Source: Aquilaria yunnanensis (lineage: Eukaryota; Streptophyta; Magnoliopsida; Malvales; Thymelaeaceae). From it: a DNA stretch of 64,000 nt. The notes below the pieces were generated by a model. It was not told where the DNA came from. It made no database searches and worked only from the letters and a program-made list of their open reading frames with translations. The translations under genes and the position numbers were made by a program. This document shows, piece by piece, positions 36,720 through 49,185 of the stretch. The stretch spans positions 21,141,501 to 21,205,500 of the forward strand of contig CM077599.1 of assembly GCA_039654915.1 (NCBI GenBank). The letters are read 5' to 3'. Each line of letters begins with the position of its first letter. The stretch's first letter is position 1.

Positions 36720-38500
36720 CAATAGATATACTAACAAATGTAACTGTTGGTATAAGGGTGCCCAGGTTGCCTTATGTCCATGATATACTGACAGACATAA
36801 TTGTTGGTATAGGTATGTTATGGTTGCCTCGCGCCCACTTCAACTAATGGAAGAAAAAAATTTGTATATCTTTTTACTAACAACAGAATATCCGTTACTA
36901 TAGATTTTTAAGCTACTCCAACGGACACCTTATCAATTGCTATAACCCTCTGGCCACGGAGTTTTTACCAACGAACACCACGCCCGTTGAAGCATCCATT
37001 CAGATGTTATACCAATTGATTTTTAGCTTTTACTAATTCTTTACAGCCATTGGTAAATGATATTTTTCTTGTAGTGTTGGTGCGTGGGCTGTAAAATGGT
37101 GTGTGGACCAAGCCTTGGATGTTTGCCAGATGAGTGTGGCTGAACCTTCAAGGTTTAGTAAGCACAAGAAAGGCGTGTCTCAATTTGGGTGTGTTCGTGT
37201 TGTGACCGAGTTCAAGGGCTCGGTATATGTTTGTACGTGTGTGGCAGGGGTTTTTAGGTGCATAAGTATTTTAGGGTGTCTCAGAGCATGGTGAGTTTTG
37301 TGTGCTAAGGTGCACACGGGTGTGCCTGAGTGGGCACGCAGCTATGTATGCCAAAGGGTACGCATGGCATGTGCTCGCGGGCTCGTGGCCATGCTCACCT
37401 AGAAGGCCGCATGCGCACATCCCGGGGGCCTTGGTTTCTTGTGGGCCTTGGGTTGTGCTCTAGGCACGACCCATGAGGGGGAACCCAATGCAAAGCCTTA
37501 AGGCCCAAATGACACTTGGGCCATAAGTAAGGATACACATAGGCCTATTAGGCCAAAGGGTCCTAGAAGGGGCAAGCCACATCCATAGGCACTATGACCC
37601 ACATAAAATATGGTCAAACCCCGCTACATATAATAAGGGAGTTTTTGAGCTAGCGAAAGCTGGCAAGCTCAAAGGTAAATGTAAGAATGCATGCTTAAGG
37701 GTAAAATGGACCAATGAGTGTTTTTGTTTGTTTATTTGCTTGTGTGAGAAGTATGGGGAATCATGTACCCAAAAGGGCATGATATGATGATCATTATATA
37801 ATACTCCCTGCCATAAGAGCTTGTGGCACGCTTATATAAATTATGGTTAAAGTTCATTCGTGCATGACAATGTGTGCACATGGTTCATTATATATAATGT
37901 TGTTATGTCTTATTTGATTTAGAATACCTTACTGAGTATTCTATATACTTACCCTTATTGTTAATGTGCAGATAACGTTGTGCAGAAGCCAAATAATCCA
38001 TAGTGATTATTTGATACTTGTTTATTAATTTTTCATAGGTACATTTTACATATACTGCATGTTCATTTCTCATATGTTACATGCATTTGTGGTCAGAGTC
38101 TAACTCCAAACTTATTTGCCATGTACAGCAAGGTAGTTGGGGAAATACTTTTTGGGTTGTTTTTCGCTTGAGTTTCTCTCTCCTGGGAAAAGGTGGGCCT
38201 ATCGACCATTTGGTTTATAAATATTTTATAAAACAGTGGTAGTAACTAGTAGGAGGTCTACTAGTATTGACTTTGACTTAGTATAACCGTGACATGTATT
38301 ATTATTAATTTGACTTAAGCTTATCAACCCATGACATTACTTGGTTATGCTGACAAACAAAACACTTAGATATTGTGTTGCCGTAGTATTTACTTGCTAT
38401 GAGTGTAGTTTTCATCCATGGTTTGAAATGATATATTTCTTGTGCATGCATAAGAATTAAAATGTTTTTCTTATGCAGCCACACATATTTTATTCATGTT

Positions 38501-40179
38501 TTTTTTTAAATCCTGCCAAATCACTATATTAGCTTAATAAACTTAAGAGTTTTATTAAAACTAATTAAATTTTTTTCTTACCTTTCAAGTAAATACTAAA
38601 CGCTAAAAAAGTGGCTATGGTTTACATAGTAAATTTCGGCAAAAGATCTTGGAAATGATGAACAATTCTGGCCTAATTAAGAGTTAAGATTAGACAACAG
38701 AATGATCTAGCCTAATTAAAGAACTAAATAGGCATTTATTGGGACGGTTCCTCACAATTACTACATATTATTACTAGGGAAATTATGCCAAAAGTCCATA
38801 ACCTTCCATCTCAAACTTATTTTTCAGGTACTTGATAATCCTCAACTTCTGCTAAGAATTATAAATTGACTCTTTTGATATATTTCACCAATTTTGTTTA
38901 AAATTCCATTACTATTCTGTACTTTACTAATTTCTTTACAAATTTAGCTATTGGTTTTTTGTTTTTATATCGATAAGACCTTTATATAGTTAACATATAT
39001 GTAGTAAAAATTTTATTGAAATTTTCATCAGATCTAGTGGCAAAAAATGATAAAAGACTTAATAATGGTTGAAAATGATGAAAACTATTAAACATAAAGA
39101 ATAACAAAATTAAGGACCGTTTGGCACCCTTAATCTCAAATTCCTTATTGCGCCATTGTTGATGAGTAATTTTTCTTTTGGCTCTTTTTCCTTTGCTAGT
39201 TAGTCAGTTAATTAATAAGTTCACTTATGTTCTTACCTGTAAAGGTCTTGTATCTCTATGGAGAATTTTTATTGGGGGATGACCTATCCCATTAGCTTTA
39301 TAATGCTCTTCTACTTGATCAATTGATCCACCTTTAAATCTTCAAAAAAAAAATGAAAAATGAAAATATGTTGACTGTATAGCTTGTTAGATCATAACTA
39401 ACAGACAGGTTTGGCGAGCATGTCCACAATCTCGTCTAACCAACCATGTGTCAAAAGACAACCTCTTTCTTGGGTTTTATTTGCTTTCTTTGGGCGGCAC
39501 AACACATCACATGTAATATATAAGTATAGCTATCCTAGACATATGTCCAATAAAAATCTGTGGAGTATATTTTTCATTTTTCTAAAATACACTCCAGCCC
39601 ACGCACTATTGCAACTAAGCAACCCAACCCTCGTGCTTTTGAAGCCCAGCCTATATAAAATATGCAATGAGGCTGAACTTTTTATAAATTATGGCCCATG
39701 CCATTGGATAGTTATACATATTGGGAATACAACTTAAACTTCCTATAAATTACAAGTCACACCACTAAGCCCACACACACACACATACACAAAATGAAGC
39801 TAAAGTTCTAATAAATTATGGTCCATGTCACTAGCCAACAATATTCAAATAAAATTCAAAAAACCATTGTGCCCCATTGACGTCCATTGAAGATGGAAGG
39901 AGATACAAGATTGCAGGTCGAATGCAACTTGTAACTGTCTATTGAAGGATATTTTCTCATTTAATTTTATATCATATTTTTATTGACACATTAGCCACAT
40001 TATCCACTTTTCATTGACATATCATATACTTTCCACATATATTAGGTAAATAGTTTCACTTTAATTTTTATTGACACAACTTATGCATTTTCATATCATG
40101 CTTTTATTTTCATTTAAACTCCAAAACATCATTCACATCAAAATTTTGATTACATAGGAATTTTTCCTTAACTTATATT
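38501..40179. other. AT-rich intergenic, no recognisable gene
   Basis: The 108-codon plus-strand frame at 39411-39737 has no recognisable motif and overlaps repeated CATTGACACA-type sequence. A short CA run lies near 39772-39785. Confidence 0.5.
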
Positions 40180-40590
40180 GCATTTTTCACATTAGCTGGA
40201 TAACTAGTTTTGAATTATAGAATAAGTTATTGAGTTTATTGTATCTATTTCTTTCATTGATGGATTTGAATTTTACATTGACACATCACTTACTTTTCAT
40301 ATTAACCTAGTAAAAAACTCTAAATGATAGAATAAGTTATCGAGTTCCATATAATTTTTTTTTTCATTGATAGATTATGACTTTCGCAATAACATATCTT
40401 ACCCACTTTACATTAATTCGGTAAATAGCTCAGAATGAAAAAATATGTTATTTAGCTTCAAGTAGCTTTTGGTTTTCATTGACAAATTGTATATGTTTCC
40501 TCGACACACTTTCAATTTTTATATTAGTTTGCTAAATAGCTCTGAATAATAAAAGATGTTATTAGCTTCCAAATTGCATTTCTTCCAATC
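40180..40590. repeat. Diverged tandem repeat, period about 111 bp, four copies
   Basis: The marker GAAT-ATAGAATAAGTTATTGAG-T recurs at about 40212, 40323, 40433 and 40544. Between markers lie CATTGA-AGATT, a CACTT/CATATTAA segment and GTAAATAGCTC. Units differ by many substitutions, so the array is old. Confidence 0.75.
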
Positions 40591-41034
40591 TCTTTTCCAC
40601 ATGATTTTACCTCTATTGACTTGTATCATGTTGCTCAACTTTTAATAAATTTTATATTGGTGGAAAAAAAGAACATTTTACACATGATTCGTTCTTTTCA
40701 TTCAATTCTCATGATCAAGGTGTGATTGGGTTCGATGGCAGTTGGAGGTGACACCAAACTACGGAGAATGGGAGTGACACCGATGACTATCATTCAGGCT
40801 AGTAAGATATACGATTAGATGGAAGGGACAGCAAGTTTGGTTCCAGTCCTTTAGATTGATCTTCAGGGAGAAAATCATAGAGTAGTTGCAGTACAATGGT
40901 GGTGATGATAGTGGACAAACAATGAACAATGGTGAGCAGTGGATGAGATAAGAAGACGCTAAATAGATACAATGGGAATAAAAAAATTAAAGGAAGGGTA
41001 ATACTGGAAGAAAATATTTTGTCCACTATGGACA
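40591..41034. other. Intergenic, no recognisable gene
   Basis: A GC-richer stretch at 40720-40900 has no open frame with recognisable motifs. It ends in the candidate target duplication of the hAT element (41027-41034). Confidence 0.5.
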
Positions 41035-41489
41035 TAGTGGTGTTTGTTGAACTGATCCAGACTGGCCGGGCTTGGGTCTAGGTCAGGAGGCCTTGAGCAT
41101 GGCCCTGGTATAGGCATGCGAAGTCTAACTTGGGCCTAGGCCAAGGCCTTTTTTTTTTTAATCTTTTTTTAATTTTTTTGAATTTTAAATTTTTGATTTT
41201 TACATAAATGTTTGAATACTAATTGTTTTAAAAGTGAAACACCACCAACTATGCTAATTTTATTAATTTTAAAGCCAAATGACACTTACATAAGTTGGAA
41301 TATGCCTTACATGAGTCAATGGCAAAACGTTCCAAAAAATTAAACTTAAAAGAAAATCTAGAATTTGTGTTCAACAGCAAAATTAAATCAAATACAAACT
41401 AGCAAGATAATGAGAAAATCTAAGATATAAGCTTTTACCTCATTGGGGTTTTCATCATCGAAACTCTTGTGGTCTTGCACTCATTATGT

Positions 41490-43560
41490 AGCAAGACCCT
41501 AATCATGGTTGCAAATGCAAACCTCAACTACATCCAGTGACAACCTTGCTTGTCACTTTGAAATTACACATTTTTCGGTATTAAAAGCCGACTCGGATGC
41601 AACGATTAAGATAGGAACAACTGGAACTTCATTGGCAATGATGGAAAGTATTAGAAATTTTTTGCTTCTTGATTTCCACTATTCTAAAATGTTAGTGTCA
41701 CTAATCTCCCAAACCAAGTTGAGGTATGTGTCCACTTCACTAAGATTGGTGGCTGTAGCCTGGGGCCGTTTAAGGAGTTATTCAGCTAGATTGAATGCTA
41801 ATGAGACCGAAGATGATAAACACCCAACGATAGATGAAGTAGTGTTGTTTACCCTATCTTTATGCTAGTTGGCAGAAATCTTAAATAACTTCTACAAATG
41901 CTTCTCAAGGGTGGCAGTTATAACATGAACAAAAATATGCGACATTTCTAGGAAACTATAATAACCCTCAAGTAGCTATTGTGTGCCGTGATTCTGATAG
42001 TCGAATCTAGTATAGATGCAAGTAAATAGATGGGGGTATATCAATGAAATATAAAATCTAATTGCCTTTCATCGCCTTGACTGTGTCTTTTAAGAACTCG
42101 TCATATTTGTATTGGTTGAAAACCCATGCAATATTGACCAAATTCAATAAAACCTTATGAGATGTGTGAGAGTATACACCGGAGCAAAATACGTGGCCTC
42201 ATAAAAATATTGTAGCGCAATGGCTAGTTTTGATAGTTTATCCCACATATCTTGTTCCAAAAGCTTTTCCTTTTCTTTCAAATTTATAAAACATGTCATA
42301 TGTTGCACATATGACATGTTTTATAAATGTGAAAGAAAAGAAAAAGCTTTTGGAATATAAATGTGAAAGAACATATATCATTGCATCCATCAACATCTAG
42401 TAAGTTGAGTTCCATCAGATGGGGCAATCAAATTTAAAATATTTCCAACTAAACTCAAGGCCATTTTCAAGATAGTATGCCTTAAACTCTTTGGAAACTT
42501 TGTTCCTTAACTTCAAATAATGGATTGCCCATTTAATAAGAGTAATTTCAATGCTCAATACTTAAAGACCCCTTTGGACAGTCAAGTTTAAAATATGATA
42601 AATACATCTAATGTGAAAAAATGCGGCGTCCCGGACAAGTTCTAATGATTCCATAAATATCTCAGTCGTGACATCATTGTAGGATGTATTATCAAATGTC
42701 AGGCTAAAAACCTTGTCATAACAAAAAAAAATTTTAAAAGTTTTAGAAATAACTTGGAATATGTTCCAACTAGTATGATCAACCTTCATCCATTTAAATG
42801 CAATGATACATTTTTAAACTAACCAACTATCATTAATCCAATGTGCAGTAATACAATGATAATCTTGTCCTAATGATGAAGTTCACATGTCAATAGTAAA
42901 TGAGACGGAATGATCAAAAGCAAAAAGTATGCTTGTAGGTTTGATTTACTAGCTTCATAAATTTTAAATACCTCCCTTCTAATAGTCTTCCTAGATGTTC
43001 TTGTAAAGCTGGGTTTAGTTGTGGTTTAATTAGATTTTCCATGTACCTATCTTTAGCTTGTCTAAATAGTTTTTTAGTCACAATCACCCATTCTGCCATG
43101 CCTTCCCTACAATTTTTTTGATTAAATTTAAAAATATCCGATCTACCAATAGTACTCCATAACTGTATCTAACTGCCGGTAATAGCAATTGCATTCAGAC
43201 AAGGATTCAGATGCTTACATTTCATGTGTCGTTTGAGTGTTCCCCTGCTAGAGTTCTTCTTGTGCGTGAGCTTTGTCTTGCAATTTTTTCATTTTGTGAA
43301 CCTCATGTCGTTTCCATGACCATCATTCTCAAAAACTTAGTCAAAATGCTCTCAAACCCATACTGTGAGCCTCAACGTCTTACCTTGTGTTTTAACTTTA
43401 AGTTGATGGCTTGTCGAGGTGGGTTAGGAACCATCTCCTCCACTAAGATTCCTCTCCGACATGGCGTCCACCTCCTCAAAGTCACCATTAGAAAGCTGAT
43501 CATTGATGTATTAAGCCATGTCGAATTGCTCATCATCATCAATTTGTTGAATGTGGACCC
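41490..43560 (-). pseudogene. hAT transposase pseudogene (BED finger, catalytic core, dimerisation domain)
   Basis: In order on the minus strand: an acidic N-terminus (about 43550-43450); a BED zinc finger near 43330-43200 with KNCKTKLTH and GTLKRHMKCKH, its first Cys apparently lost to a stop; FNQKNCREGMAEWVI (about 43130-43070); KVFSLTFDNTSYNDV with the catalytic-region Asp, and FHIRCIYHILNLTVQ (42720-42570); then WNSTY. The hAT dimerisation domain follows at about 41740-41500 (FLILSIIANEVPVVPILIVASESAFNT in one frame). Many stops and shifts make it non-functional. This is the RICESLEEPER/DAYSLEEPER type of plant hAT protein. Confidence 0.85.
42255..42355. repeat. 48-bp near-perfect inverted repeat with 5-base loop
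   Basis: Arms 42255-42302 and 42308-42355 match at 46 of 48 positions around the loop TTGCA. The arm inside the transposase (encoding LKEKEKLLEQ on the minus strand) has been copied back in opposite orientation, so one arm interrupts the transposase homology. Confidence 0.93.
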
Positions 43561-44575
43561 CATGACTTACTAGGTGGGAAATGGAACAAAAAAAAGGATC
43601 TCAAGTCGATGTATGATGAAGAGCTAGAGGTATTTCCCTTTCCTTTTGATGCCATTTATGTGAAAATAAATTGAGAAGATGAAGAAATTTGTAAGTAATT
43701 AAGGAAAAAAATTAAGAAAAAAAACAAAGGAAATGACAAAGAGAGCTTGAAGAAAATGAGATAATGTATTAAAAGATGAAGAGGGAGTGTTTAGATTAGT
43801 GTGAAGAAATGGTGGAAATGACATCGTTATTCATAGGGAAGAGTCATTTTTTTTAGACCAAAAAGCCCTCACAATATAATTGTTAAGGGGGCAAAAACAT
43901 AAATTTAGGGTCCAAAAAAATTTTGTAGGCCGTTTGAGGGACCAAAAGTGTAATTCTGCCAAATTTTGAAAATTTGAATGTTGTTGACGGTTGGGACTGG
44001 ACCGGCCTGGCTCGGGACTACCAATCTTGGTCCAAGCCATGCCCGGTCCCATCTTGTAGGTCAAGTCATGTTAGGCCTAATCTTGAATTGGGCCATCCTA
44101 GTGCTAGGCCTGAACCCCTCTTCCCCAAGTCCAGGCCCACCCTTCCCTATTGTGTGCCTCACCCGGGCCCATACTGAGCTAGACTTTGACCAGTCCTGAG
44201 CTGGGTTTGACCTAGGCCAGTCCCAAGGAGAGCTAGGCCCAACCTGGCCCTTTGAACACCTTTACATGAACATACGTCCATAGTAGAAATAGTAGCAATA
44301 TATCAGCAACAAAAATACAAACAAGACGTCAAAAAATAGAGCATCCAAAGCTCCAAAACAGCACATCATGATAATATGCAACATTTTCCGAGGATTCCAA
44401 TTCTTTTTTCTTTTTCATTTTTTTTGTTGAGGGAATATCCAAGGGCTCTTATTAATGGATATCCAAGGATTCTTATTAAATGGATAGTCACCCCCTCTTT
44501 TGAGAAAGAACCATACCTAGGTTATGGCTTTAATTTTAATTTCATGTTGGCCAATTGGATCGATTCAATACAACT

Positions 44576-45226
44576 AATGTTTTTGAAACCTAACCATACT
44601 TCAAATTGTCAAGGTTTCTAGGTCACAGTCCAACCAATCCAACTAGTTGAACCGCCGGTTCATTGTTATTTTGCATTTATATTACATGAGTATTGAATGA
44701 CATGATAAAAAAAAAAGAATGAGACAAATTAAAATTTTATACATAATCTAAGGATGAAGCTTATATTTTGTTGAAAGTATTAAAATTACAAAGTCTAATA
44801 TGATATGCGCTCTTTTCCATCTCCACTCAATGCCTTTTGCGGTTCTCTCTATTGTTCACTTTTTTTTGTTTTCTATTTTTTCTATTTTTTCTTCTTACTC
44901 TTTTGTTTTCTTCTTTTTAATATTTTATTCTTCTTCCTGTTTCGTTCGTTTTTCTTTTCATCTTCTTTTTTCTTGCTTGCTTCTACTTTTTTCTTTTCCT
45001 CCATTTTTCTTTTTCTTCTTCTTCATTTTATTATTATTGTTATTATTATTATATTTTTAAAAAATTTTAAATAATTGCATTTAGACCACTCATTTTGATT
45101 TAACAGATCACCAGTTCAACCATTTTTCCCAGTTTTTTACTAAACACAAAATGTGCCAATACCTGGGCTGGTGGGATACTCATTGTGGTTGAACTGGCCA
45201 GCATAGTTCAATTTTGGTAACATTGC
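44576..45226. mobile_element. Candidate MITE containing a pyrimidine tract
   Basis: ATACAACT occurs at 44568-44575 and 45227-45234, the size of a hAT target duplication. The ends are weak inverted repeats (AATGTT-TTGAAACC against the complement of the right end), and both carry GGTTCAACC/GGTTGAACT-type sequence. The middle (about 44812-45056) is a TTC/TTTTC-rich tract whose long open frames are low-complexity Phe/Leu/Ser strings and not genes. Confidence 0.45.
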
Positions 45227-45907
45227 ATACAACTTGAAAAAGATGCAAATTGCTCGTAATAGTACATGTATCATCGATCATAATGAACTCGATAAGTTGA
45301 ACGGTTAGAGTTTTTAGTATTTATTAATGATAGAAATGAAATAGCTGGAGCTAAAAGCTAAAGTATAAGTACTCTTTTATATGTATGTAGGTATATATGT
45401 ATGTATGTATTAACAATAATTGTTGGTGTTAATGTCAAACGGAGCCTATGAAACGAGTCACAAATTTTTTTTCTCTTTTATTTGGCATTTCGTTTTTGTT
45501 CATCTGATACCATGTTGAGGTAGTATGCTAGTCATTGGTGACTCAACACCCTATTGAGCTCTTGCTTACGTACTAGGAGAGAATTGAGGAGACCGTTATA
45601 TAAAAAAGGTCTAAATGCTTATTACTCCCCTGAACTATAGTGATGTGGACAATTTAGACCTTGAACTATAAACCACATCAACTCGAATCTTGAATTTTGG
45701 GAAATTGGCCACTTTGATCCTTTAACTTAGAAAAAAACCCTCATGTGTAAGCACCCATAGGGATGGCAATCGGGTGAGTGAAATCTATCACTTACGGGTA
45801 TCCATCTGTGAAGGATGGGTAAACAAGGTAAAAATACCCACAATGGGCCAGACGTGGCTAGCAAATTGCACTCATTTAGTGGATACGGGTGAGTGGCAAG
45901 TAATGGG

Positions 45908-46348
45908 TAGGGGTGGAAACAAGCCGAGCCTCTTATCGAACTGTTCGAACTCGACCTCAATTTTTTTGTTATCAAGTCAAGCTTAACGAGCTTCAAAGTT
46001 CATTTTAAGTTTAAACTTTTAACGAGCAGAGCTTTGAGCCTAATACTGTCGGCTCGAACTCTTATCAAGCCTAATATTTTTTAATATAAAAACTAAATTA
46101 ACTTTATTTTTAATATAGCTAAGCCCTAGATTTTAATTTTTATTCCTTAAATCGAGCTCAAATATCAAATCGAGCCTAAACCTTGAATCGAGTTTTAAGC
46201 CTATCAAGCCACTGAACTGAGCCTAAACCTTTTCAAGCCGAGCTTCAAGCCCTATTTTTTGAGCTTGAGCCTGAGCTGAGCCAATCCTTAAGGAGCCGAG
46301 CTTCAAGCCGAAAGTGTATGGGCTTAGCTTGGCTCGTTTCCACCCCTA
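45908..46348. mobile_element. hAT MITE, 441 bp
   Basis: Ends TAGGGGTGGAAACAAGCC and the inverse of CGTTTCCACCCCTA are near-perfect inverted repeats. Flanks GTAATGGG (45900-45907) and GTAGGGGG (46349-46356) match at 6 of 8. The interior is rich in GAGCC/GAGCTT motifs, as in the other MITEs of this window. Confidence 0.72.
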
Positions 46349-46449
46349 GTAGGGGGTATCTATCATTGGTAAATCCGCCCCGTCTACCTGACTGACTTGC
46401 CAAGCATAAATTCCCTATTTTACCCATCATTATAAGGTTTTTTCTTCTT

Positions 46450-49185
46450 TTTACTTCCACTTAGTTTCCTTTTAATTAGTGAAGTTGTGGGCAGCATACT
46501 CATGTTAACATCCATCTTGTCCGAATTTGGTAATAAAGAAACATAGCTACAATCTTTCAGTATTCTAGCAGTCTAGTTGTAGCAATGAACTCATCATCTT
46601 ATAAATTTCACCAAGTAAGGTGCACAAATGAAAGGACTGTTAGTCCACTAGGATATTCTCATAAATTGGGTCTGTCACCCACTCCAGGGTAGTCCAATTA
46701 TGGTATTAAAATTGTGCATTTAAACCCCCAGGATTGGTATGTCCTTTAGGCCATTAGAACAATACCCTTAGTGTACATACCCAAGTGGCCTTCTTGGGCA
46801 CTATGTAAATGCATGCATATTGATCCAACCATTACACACATATTCACATTTTATGCACACCATGACAGTAAGGAAGGAAAACACTAGCAAAATTCTTAAT
46901 CTTGGCTACTGTACATTAGGCATTCTTACTAGGTTCAAGTTTCTAGTCACTACACCTGAAACTTCCTCTAAAAAAATGTATTAATCTAGCCATGTACCCT
47001 TATGTTTTATTTTTTCCATTATCAAGTAGAGTCTTAGACCAAACCAGAGAAACAATTTTTTCATCAATAGCCCACCTATGGATCAAGTTATGGGTTTTTT
47101 AAGTTGGTTGCAAAATTCTGACCAAATGAACAATAATTTAGCCAAATTTGCAACATCGTATATTTGGCTACAGGGCACCAAATGCAGTAATTCCAAAGCC
47201 CATTTAATCCTCTAGATGTGCTCTAGATGTGGTCAAAATTTTATACCAAAAGTCATTCTACACAATGAGTTATGGTGCTTAGAGTACAGGGTCAAAATTC
47301 TGATCACTTTAGGACCACTATGCCCATACGAAATTTTATAAGCATGCAAACACTTCATTCACAAAGGATAAATCCCCCAAGGCTATTCCATACATGTCCA
47401 AGACCCATGGGAAATACATTCCCCTGCAACTAGCATCTTTACATAGTCAATACTAAAATTTACAAACAAGCTGTCTATCTTGCACACTTAGGCAGCCTGT
47501 GCATATCATCCTTATACATAGCAAAACAGCCCACAAATGTTCATATACATTTTTCCAAACTTTACATGTCCTACATGTACTTGCATCCATGAACTACATA
47601 ATTTTCTTAACTCAGCTAAAATACACACCATAGTTACAGGAGAGCTTCAGATACAATGCACTCTAGAAAATAAGATGCTAGACAGCTACTGTATAATACA
47701 GTAAGCACCATCACTGAAAATACCAAATGTGCTCCTAAAATCACCAAACACTCCAGATCACAACTAGATACATGGAAGTTTAAGTACTTGAAATTTCAAA
47801 TAAAAAATCAAATGACAATGGTCAGTTTGAATGAGATCTATCCACAACTTCTAAAATTGACATATTTGAGGGGAGTAAGTTTCACTTGAAAACTTAGTAT
47901 GGAGCACACTTAGGTACTTAAGGTTATACCACCCATGATATTACCTGCATTCAAAGACACAAAAACATAAGAAACACAATGTAAATATCCAACAAAAAGC
48001 AACCAAATGCAGCGGCCAAACACAAACAACAAACATATGTATGTGGCAGCAATAAAATTGGTTAGTCCATAAAACATGCAATAAACATATCAATTCACTA
48101 TGGCAACCCTTCTCAAAATTAAGCTTGGACTTAGAAGAGTTTTAACACTAGTTAGTACTAACTTCAGGCTCTAGAAATCTTAATTTTCACTGCCATCACC
48201 GTGCATTTTACACTAAGGCTAAAAACCTTCACTAAGTGCACCTTCCTTCACTAAGCTTGGTTACCTAGCTCAATGGAGTTTGAATAATATAGTAAATAGT
48301 CCATGAGCATAAGAGAACTCCTTACCTTGTTGAGTAGGCAAAAATTGAGCTTGATTCTAGGTGCACACAAGTAATAGCACTAGTACACCTCCAATTGTGT
48401 TTTCTTAACTTCAATTTTAAGTAATTGCAAGCTTGAAGGTATGGTGGCTATGGAGGAAGTGTGGAGTGGAGGGCTATATTTTTTGCTGCTAGAGAAGGCC
48501 AAATATGGGGGAGATAAGATAAAGATGGCCACTTATATGGACTTAGGTGCATAAACACCCTTAACAAGTCTTAACCATGCTTTATGTCTTTTTCCTTGTT
48601 ACAAGACTATGATTTCTTAGCCTTAATCTCTTGACCCACATTTTTTACTTCCTTACCATTTAGCTGACCTTCCCATGGTAGGATAACTCTAAAATGTCTC
48701 CATTTGACTTAAGTCAAAAGCATGGACATCTAAAGGCCTACACTAGGACACTTAGGTCCTTAAAGCCCTTTTGTGTTTTCTTTGTCCAAAATTGTCTTCC
48801 ACAAGCCCTTTTAATCCTCCAATAATACTTTCATACCATCCATATCCTTCTCATAACTCTCCTTATCTCTCTTTGAGAGTTTTTCAATTGAGGACTCGAA
48901 TTTCCAAAACCTTACAAAAAAGTCCATAGATTGCTTGACAAACAAGCAATCCTTAAAACTTTTCTTGGAGGCCAAGTCACCAACTTGGAACACTTTTAAG
49001 GAGGTGTTGGTCATACCTTTTACTCCTCACACTTCAATCATTATAATGAGAATTACACAATATAATAGTTTTTTTTACCATTATGTCACACTTTGTAATT
49101 CTCCTATTTTTGTGAGATGGTAATAATTCTCCCCCCTTTAAAAATTTTGGTTCTCCAAAATTGACTTTAGCTTCAGGATGAGTTC
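46450..49185 (-). repeat. Gypsy 3' end remnant: LTR with polypurine tract
   Basis: On the minus strand a few pol-end-like codons (49184-49140) are followed by the purine tract AAAGGGGGGAGAAT (about 49139-49126), and then an LTR-like sequence continuing to the left. The left boundary is not defined. The minus-strand frame of 67 codons at 49014-48811 is Lys/Glu-rich and unrecognised. No primer site is seen, consistent with a 3' LTR whose element has been deleted. Confidence 0.4.

Larger units (their letters stand above)
32593..37076 (+). mobile_element. Truncated CACTA (En/Spm) transposon
   Basis: The right end is TTTTTCTTGTAGTG, the inverse of the CACTACAAGAAAA terminus typical of plant CACTA elements, preceded by subterminal repeats around CCAACGG/CCAATTG. 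Inside are the tail of a TNP2-type transposase (DUF4216) and a second gene of the Ptta/En/Spm transposase family, both decayed. The left terminal repeat and most of TNP2 are missing, so the element is 5'-truncated and dead. Confidence 0.78.
30947..38500 (+). repeat. Chromovirus-type LTR remnant split by a CACTA element
   Basis: The left part (30947-32592) starts TGTGAGAACCC. The right part (37077 to about 38500) contains the features seen in the Tekay LTR at 11260-11360: TACTTACCCTTATTG, GTGCAG and an inverted AATAATC/GATTATT pair. With the CACTA removed the two parts would form one ~3 kb LTR. A ~85-bp segment (32508-32592 and 37077-37161, about 82% alike) occurs on both sides of the CACTA. 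No coding region follows, so it is a solo LTR or remnant. The right end is approximate. Confidence 0.5.
41035..44264 (-). mobile_element. Degenerate autonomous-type hAT transposon (about 3.2 kb)
   Basis: The ends share TA-GGTGTT in inverted orientation. Candidate 8-bp target duplications are TATGGACA (41027-41034) and CATGAACA (44265-44272), 6 of 8 matching. Both ends carry the GGCC/GGGCC-rich subterminal sequence common in plant hAT elements (41060-41150 and 43990-44250). The body encodes a broken hAT transposase on the minus strand, so it is an old autonomous copy. Confidence 0.7.

Noticed and set aside
39411..39737. 108-codon plus-strand frame
   Set aside because: No recognisable motif and no splice or promoter context; composition is like the surrounding AT-rich DNA.
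41509..41868. 119-codon plus-strand frame
   Set aside because: The opposite strand carries the hAT dimerisation domain remnant; this frame is its shadow.
43831..44199. Pro/Gly/Trp-rich frames on both strands
   Set aside because: They translate the GGCC-rich subterminal region of the hAT element.
44800..45074. 86-89 codon Phe/Leu/Ser frames
   Set aside because: Low-complexity pyrimidine tract; not a membrane protein gene.
45503..45520. CTGATACCATGTTG, resembling the complement of a tRNA-Met primer site
   Set aside because: No LTR end lies at the required position next to it, and the match to the primer site is incomplete.
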